From: Spinacia oleracea
Lineage: Eukaryota; Streptophyta; Magnoliopsida; Caryophyllales; Amaranthaceae
Length of the DNA: 64,000 bases
NCBI RefSeq assembly: GCF_020520425.1
Contig: NC_079491.1
Coordinates: 5,505,143 to 5,569,142, forward strand
Reading direction: 5' to 3'
Shown: piece by piece, positions 57,912-64,000 of the stretch
Numbering within the stretch: position 1 is the stretch's first letter
How the letters are laid out: each line of letters begins with the position of its first letter
Position numbers and translations under genes: made by a program
Notes under the pieces: generated by a model
Told to the model about the DNA's origin: nothing
The model's database searches: none
What the model saw: only the letters and a program-made list of their open reading frames with translations

Positions 57912-58380
57912 TGTTGGTGTTGAATTAAAGAAGTTTCTTCTGGTTCTGAGAGAGAAAACGATGGAGGAGAGAGAAAACGATGGAGGGTTTTGATTTTTGT
58001 TGAAATTTTTGGGTTATGGCCAATGGGGCTCAAATTCACTGATTTAGTTATGGCGCTCAAATTTTGGGAGATTTATTTGATGGCGCAAAATGAAAATTTC
58101 ATTCTCTCTCTAGCTTTCAGTTTGGCGCTCAGAGAATAAGGCTTTTCCTTTTTTTTTGGTCTGCTTTTACCCCAATTTTGAGAATATTATTATTAAATTC
58201 TGGTATAGTCTTTAAAGACTCTAGTAGATATAGTCCAAGACTTTCTCCTCAATCTTAGCCAAGACGCCCATTTCTTTCCCGCGCTTGTTCTTGTACAGTT
58301 ACCGAAAAAGCAAGTGAGTGAAAAAACCTGAACCTGAAAAACCCAGTTATCAAAGCAGAGAAGAAGACAGAGAGACGACG
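57912..58380. promoter_or_regulatory. Shared intergenic region between divergent starts
   Basis: About 470 bp separate the minus-strand ATG at 57911 and the HMCES ATG at 58381. The part 57950-58120 is G/A-rich on one strand with gagagaaaacgatggagg repeated twice. If the minus-strand start is real, this is a bidirectional promoter. No TATA box is clear. Confidence 0.4.
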
Positions 58381-61300
58381 ATGTGCGGAAGGTGCCGCTG
58401 TAGTATCCGGCCAGACGACGTCCCTAGAGCTTGCCATCTTCGCAACACTTCCGTTCGTCAAGTTGATGCCGACCGGTATATATTCCTCTCTCTTCCTCAC
58501 TTGACGTTTCTGGTATTTTAGGGTTTTAACAAGTTTCAAATTGGTTCTACCAATTCCAATTGAGAATTTGAGATTTTTTTTTACTTGTTAACCTAGCTTA
58601 TATACTACCATAGTACCATGTCACTGTATTTAAGATGTTTAAAATTTGTAATTAATTGTTTCTGAGTTTTAAATTACTCATTAGTTTTTTTAAAATTAGT
58701 GCACCATTCCTGTAAAATACGCTACAATTGATCAATCGGTCACAAATTAGTGCATCACTCCTGTAAAATATGCTGCAATTGACCAATCGGGCATCGATTC
58801 GTACTATGAGAAAGAGGAGTACATGTATATGAGAAAGAGGAGTGTACTTGTTAAGCTAGCTGATATACTTCCATGTCACTGTATTTGGGATGTTTAAAAA
58901 TTTTAATGAATTGTTTCTGAATTTCTCAATATTTGATAATTACTACTTCCTCTATTTAGAAATACTCGCAACGTTTGAATTTTACACTATTCACATATTC
59001 TACTTTGACTATTGTTGATAATTTATATGTCGAATAAAACAGTCATGTGGGTTCTTGTTAGATTCGTCTCATTGCGTATTTTCAAAATATCAACTCTTTA
59101 TAATTTTTGCTTAACGACCGCATTGGCCTGCGTGAAAGTGACCAATGTTGCGACTATTTCCAAACGGAGGAAGTACTATTTTTTGCAACTTAGTGCACCA
59201 CTCCTGTAAATTATGCTACAAATTGATCAATCGGTAATCGGTTTATACTATGACGAAGAGGAGTGTATTTATGTGAAGAAAGTTGAGTTATTTATTTGAT
59301 TTAGGTATCGGCCTGGGTATAATGTCTCACCGGGATCGTACCTTCCGGTGCTTCGCCGTGAAAGTGGAGGAGATGAGGGTTACACTGCTGCTGTACATTG
59401 TATGAAATGGGGGCTAATTCCTAGCTTCACCAAGAAGGATGAGAAACCTGATCACTATAGGATGGTACTATTATTGCCCTTTCACTCATTCTTTGGATAA
59501 ATTACTCATAGACTATGGTATGAGATTGATTTGTCTGTATGTGTTGTAAATATTCCCAGTTTAATGCGAGGTCTGAATCAATTGGGGAAAAAGCATCATT
59601 TCGTCGACTTATTCCTAAAAACCGGTGCCTTGTTACTGTGGAAGGGTATGATTGTTATTTCTGGATCAATATGTGAAAAAAAATTCATTCATGATATTTT
59701 CGTATTCGTTGCAATTTTGTTGATATTGTTGTTTGAACATGGAATAGATCAATAATGGAGTGTAGAATTTATCATTTTTAGATCAACACTTAGAAATGCA
59801 CAGCTCTTGCCATTTTTTGTTTGTTCCTTGGTGTTATATACTTTTGTGGATGATTTTGTTCAACTGTTTCTGACTTTTGCATTGTGATCTTCTCTGCTGT
59901 CCACCATAATTGACCATGTTCGCATCAGAATCCTTTTGTATTTGGTTGTTTCTTGCATTTGAAAATTTGAATTACGTCCTTTTTGAATTCAGATACAATC
60001 ATAATTAAAGCAACTCATGAAGCAATTTTTAGGAGACATGTGAAAGGCGGATAGCTTTACCACAATGTCTGCCATATATTTTTGTCACTGGTTTTGTTGA
60101 CTTTGTTTTCTCAACCTCAAAGTCTACGGATAAGTTTGTGGATATTTTTCAGCTTATTTTTGGTGATTCTCAAAAAGGGACTAATACAAAAATGAAGCTC
60201 TAAGTGCTTGCTTGGCAGCTTTGCCCATATATTGTGGATCTCAAGGTTAAATTACTCTCCCACCAGTCCCGTCATCTGAGAATAGAAAGTGCTTTTAAGG
60301 ATTGTTGGCTGTCGTCGTATTGTTGTAACATGTATTTCTTTTTACAGCACTTTGCTTTGTTGCATTTGTTACTGGCCCCTTTAAGTAAGGGTAGATGATT
60401 CTGTCCATAATCTTCTGTTATCTATGCTAATTTATTGGGGTTTCTCCAACTTGAGGACGAGAGAAATCATTAAAATGGTTAACCAATAATTTGAAGCTAG
60501 GGTGTTGACACTCTTTTGTAGTTTTCCTGCCTGATTTCGTTTAACCAAATGATCCCTAACTATTACTTGCTAGGTCTGTGTGTGAGTTTGTTATACATAG
60601 CATCGCTCAACAACTTGCCAGCTCTTTTGTGCATTTGTTTGATTTGTGTATTTTATTTGGTCAGGTTTTATGAATGGAAAAAAGGTCCTAAGAAGCAGCC
60701 GTACTACATTCATTTTGATGATGGCCGTCCTCTTGTGTTTGCAGCCCTCTATGATTCCTGGAAAAATTCTGAAGGTATATTCCTATTTTAGTTTCTTTAC
60801 AAATTATTTTACTTTATACGGAGTTCTATGTGAGTTAAGATTACAGATTACTCTCATACCTTGAATTATTTATGTGAATTGCATTCGAGTTATCAGTCGC
60901 CATGGTGATCAATTTCTATGAGCTGTTACACTGGTCAAACAAGGAAATTGGGCTCATCTTATGCTTGTGCTATTTCTACATGTTCATCTTTGTATTACTA
61001 ATCTGGATGTCCTGGTCTCCTACAATCTGTTACTTAATCTTATTACTGTGTCCTGCAGGAGAAATTCTCTATACGTTTACTATCGTAACGACAGATTCAT
61101 CATCGGCTATAAAGTGGCTACATGGTAATCAATTGCCCTGTATTGTTTACTTGATATTGATAGTTGGATGGTGACCCATGTGACTTGAGAATTTGGGGTA
61201 CATGATATGTTGGTCTGTTGGGAGGGAAAAAGAATTAAAGAAGCAAAGAGGAGCATTTCAAGATTGTGGAGCACATCATTGTTAAACTGATAATTTTGGC

Positions 61301-62769
61301 AGAAAAAAAGTTTGTTGTTATAGGTCTCTTTATAGTTGCTATTGCTTATTTGACCTGATACCAGAAGGCTGAAGGTTGTGATGGTCAGATTTGAGTGTTG
61401 TAAAATGTAACAAGATAAAGTTATCTTATGCATTCAGCTGTCTTTTTGTTTCTTTCTTCTTTTCTCAATGATAGCACCGTTAAATTTTGATGTAGTGAAA
61501 TAGACTGTTTCCACTGTTACTTTTATAGCTGTAGAAACTCTCCAGTTCGCTGTTAATTCTACATTTTCTATTTGAGATGTAAAAATATCAATGGGATCTT
61601 ATTGCCTCTTATGGTAGCTGTTGTGATAATTGGGTTGATAGTATTTTTTTTGTTTCTTAATTTGTTATGGTCATTTTTTATTTGCAGATAGGATGCCTGT
61701 TATTCTGGGAGATGAACTCTCAACTGATGTATGGTTGAATGGGTCTTCAGATACCAAGTTCAGCTCATTGCTTAAACCATATGAAAAAGAAGATTTGGTA
61801 AGAATGTTTAGAGGTTTTGTACTTTTCTATGCAGCCTATGTTTCTCCAGTGGGAGCCGGCATTTTTGTAAACCTTTAATTTGCTTTCTTCAGACCTGGTA
61901 TCCGGTGACCACGGCAATGAACAAGGCATCGTTTGACGGTCCTGAATGCATCAAGGAGGTATGGTTACTTTCTGTTACTCTTATATGTGCATGTTTGGTA
62001 TGAATCTAGGAAAGGAAATGGACTGGAAACATTTAAGGGGGAGAAATGGTAATATTAAGTGTTATCATTATTTGTTGTTTGGTATACCTGGAAAGCAATC
62101 CCTTGTATCAAATTAGGGATTAAGGAGGGTAACACTTTGTTACCACAAGGTTAGGAGAGGTAACAAATTCGTGGTAATGATTACCCTTTGGAAATGGAGT
62201 GTGTTACCCATCTCTCATACCAAACAATAAGTAATGGAATTAGTTAATTCATACCAAACATGCCCTATGAGTATAACATTGTCTTTTATTAAATTCCATA
62301 GGGAGAGGGGAGAGGAAAAATAAAGGCAAAATAAATATTTCTGGTAATATTATATATTCTGCAGATACCATTGAAAGCAGAGGAGCAGTCTAATCCTATC
62401 ACAAATTTTTTCTCCAAGAAAGGAACAGATGGTAATAAGCAATCAAGTAAGACAATTAAGACTTCAACTAAGGATTCTACCAAGAATGATCCGCAAAGTG
62501 ATGTTAAGGAGGAAGCTGAGGCGCAAGCAAATGTGGAACCCTCATGCAGTGGAAGGACAGTTACTGAAACAAGGTCTGATGTTTCCACTATCTCTCCCGG
62601 ATCTGACTCTAAGGTTGACTTGAAACGGGATTATGAAAAGTTTCTGGATGATTCAAAGCCGAGGACTGCTGAACTTGGTAAGGTATCTCAGACTCCAGTA
62701 AAGAAGAGTAAAGTTAAGAGTGGAGCTGAAAAACAGGCCACACTTCGCTCATACTTTACTAAAAGCTAG
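58381..62769 (+). CDS. HMCES: HMCES/SRAP-domain abasic-site shielding protein, eight exons
   Basis: Exons 58381-58475, 59305-59464, 59560-59645, 60665-60774, 61059-61124, 61688-61797, 61893-61958, 62365-62769; all junctions are GT/AG and phases fit, giving 365 aa. Family knowledge: SRAP proteins covalently trap abasic sites in single-stranded DNA through Cys2 after Met1 removal, protecting forks. Visible: MCGRCRCS at the start (Cys2), YNVSPGSYLPV, MKWGLIPSF, FNARSE (Asn87), GFYEWK (Glu117), WLHDRMPVIL (His172), WYPVTTAMN. The SRAP domain spans about 1-240. The tail is low-complexity and charged and holds two PCNA-binding-like motifs, NPITNFFSKK and, at the very end, QATLRSYF (Q-x-x-L-x-x-Y-F). 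The nuclear protein should act at replication forks. Cys5, Cys7 and Cys18 are extra cysteines near the N-terminus. Intron 1 carries a Stowaway MITE. Confidence 0.95.
58700..59250. repeat. Repeated 50-bp motif in HMCES intron 1
   Basis: Three versions of tagtgcaccactcctgtaaa + tgctacaattgatcaatcgg occur at about 58697-58745, 58746-58805 and 59190-59235, the last after the MITE. A gagaaagaggagt piece follows each. Confidence 0.7.
58946..59173. mobile_element. Stowaway-like MITE in HMCES intron 1
   Basis: cttcctctatttagaaatac and ttccaaacggaggaag are diverged inverted ends, TA on both sides (58944-58945, 59174-59175). 228 bp, does not touch the splice sites. Confidence 0.7.
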
Positions 62770-63250
62770 TGGTTAAATAATTTTCTGCTTCTGTTAGAGT
62801 CATTAGACACTGTATTTTTGCTTGTTTGTTGTAACTTGTGGCATATTTATGTATATATCATACCGGTTGCTTTTAGGAGTTCAAGACCCTCGTGCATGTT
62901 GGTTTCGTTTTACATCTTTTCCCATCCCCATCTATCCCTTGTTGAAGTTTTGAAGTTTCAAGATGTAATCGTATCTTTGTAATCGGGGTGGTTTTTTGGG
63001 ACCTTTGTTTGGTTGTTGATTTTTGATGGGTGAAAGGAAGGGTTTTGTTTGGTTTATGCTTAGCAAAGAAAATACCTGCATTTGATCCTGTATGTTTAAA
63101 TTTGGCCGGAAAATGTAATAATGATTGAGACTTGAGAGAGAGAGGCAGCACGCAACACCTTTGTTAGCTTGTGAGGAGGTCGCCTTAGATAAACAACCTT
63201 GAATTGGTCGCATATGCAGAATGAGTCCACACCGCTAGCATAACGTGTTT
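62770..63250. other. HMCES 3' flank
   Basis: T-rich 3' UTR-like sequence directly after the stop. Minus-strand open frames (62873-63213) have no recognisable product and overlap this UTR; not called as genes. Confidence 0.6.
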
Positions 63251-63477
63251 TTGTTCTCTTTAAATGTTTTTTTTTTTTTTGGTTCTACTACGAGGAGTTC
63301 CCACCGCCTTCGGCGAGGTAATCTCCCGTGGGAGTTTGCATGGGTACCTCGATGGGCAGCATCCCTCCCAGTTGAGATTTTTTCCATTCCCAAGGCTCGA
63401 ACCCGAGACCTTGGTTAAGGAGCAAGAGACCCTTAACCACTCATGCCAACCTCAATTGGTTGTTCTCTTTAAATGTT
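63251..63477 (-). mobile_element. tRNA-derived SINE with 18-bp target duplication
   Basis: The direct repeat ttgttctctttaaatgtt is at 63251-63268 and 63460-63477. Between them (63269-63459) the minus strand has a box-A-like ttggcatgagtggttaaggg, a box-B-like gggttcgagcc, a unique body, and an A tail (T run from 63269). Full length and young-looking. A plus-strand open frame that runs through it (63264-63479) is an artefact. Confidence 0.92.
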
Positions 63478-64000
63478 AACTTTACATCTTACTATTGCCT
63501 TTTCGGAGATGTTTGATAAAATTGCAACAATACGAATGACGTTTTATGTTCTAATTGGGGTTTTATCGGGCTTATGTTGTTAATCGCACACTTTCATTGT
63601 TTGAGTTCCTATCGTGGTATAGGATTTTGCTGCCATGATTTTTCGCTTATATGCGAAAGTCTTATTAAACCATGGTGCTTATTTGATGTTTCATTTGAAA
63701 TTAGTATTTAAACTGAAAATTAGGTAAACTTCCGCAGTTTGAGCTCTTACCCTGATATAAACTTTTGTGCTTAGAGCTTCTGCCAATTGTCGAAGTTTAA
63801 TGTGCAAACTTTTAACAAAACTTGGTGTTAGATTGTTGATTGAATTTGAAAAGCTTATTCTAGCAAAAATATAATTAGGCCAAGATACATCAAAGATTCA
63901 AAGATTATTGACCAATGTCTAAACTGGAAAAAAGTAAGCCTCTTATGAAAGAGTAAAACTTTGTTTTTCACCATATCTCTTCATCATCACCATATATCAC
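63478..64000. other. Intergenic to window end, no gene seen
   Basis: AT-rich, no exon or element recognised. Confidence 0.5.

Noticed and set aside
58255-58539. Minus-strand open frame over HMCES exon 1
   Set aside because: Antisense shadow of a well-supported exon, no recognisable product.
62873-63213. Minus-strand open frames after HMCES
   Set aside because: Low-complexity, overlap the HMCES 3' UTR, no domain.
63264-63479. Plus-strand open frame in the SINE
   Set aside because: It starts in the poly-T tail and lies within a SINE defined by an 18-bp target duplication.

Overview
The window is nuclear DNA of a flowering plant: intron-containing genes with GT/AG junctions, plant-type lipid-transfer proteins, and a very high load of plant transposons in AT-rich sequence. 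The frequent 'acggagta/tactccgt' Stowaway ends and the overall repeat style suggest a Caryophyllales eudicot of the spinach/beet/quinoa kind. That placement is an inference from impression, not a proof.

Layout. 0-10 kb has no gene and is made of nested or isolated small transposons: a Stowaway-like MITE split by a Helitron, tRNA-derived SINEs, CACTA-type MITEs, a hAT-type MITE sitting in one copy of a short duplication, and a LINE tail. 10.3-22.8 kb is a three-level nest: a Stowaway-like MITE is split by a Mutator-like element (long TIRs, 9-bp target duplication), which is itself split by a 10.5-kb Copia retrotransposon (Angela/BARE type) whose two 1409-bp LTRs look identical but whose pol frame is shifted just before the reverse transcriptase YVDD box. 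22.8-26.7 kb holds a compact Helitron, a probable Ty3-type LTR remnant and minisatellites.

26.7-37.7 kb is the main gene cluster: five small secreted eight-cysteine lipid-transfer proteins of the DIR1-like kind, all on the + strand, in two subfamilies (three plus two). The last two lie in a segmental duplication that also carried the 3' part of a neighbouring minus-strand gene. That gene is intact at 39.4-42.2 kb (five exons, 237 aa, probably mitochondrial) and its duplicate at 35.1-36.4 kb is a 5'-truncated pseudogene.

43.4-46.6 kb holds unrecognised exons and the C-terminal piece of a PDAT-like acyltransferase. 46.6-55.5 kb is an unusual composite tandem-repeat field (a unit of about 50 bp inside larger modules), interrupted by a 4.6-kb CACTA transposon carrying a captured, intron-containing, broken copy of a DHH1/RH8-type DEAD-box helicase gene. 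55.7-58 kb has a tRNA-like cloverleaf and a C-terminal ROS3-like fragment. 58.4-62.8 kb is a complete eight-exon HMCES/SRAP-domain gene (365 aa), the clearest full housekeeping gene here, acting in abasic-site protection. A SINE with an 18-bp target duplication follows.

The genes do not form one pathway. The lipid-transfer cluster is a local tandem expansion; the remaining genes are independent. Most of the biological interest lies in the nesting order of the transposons, gene capture by the CACTA element and duplication of the lipid-transfer genes.
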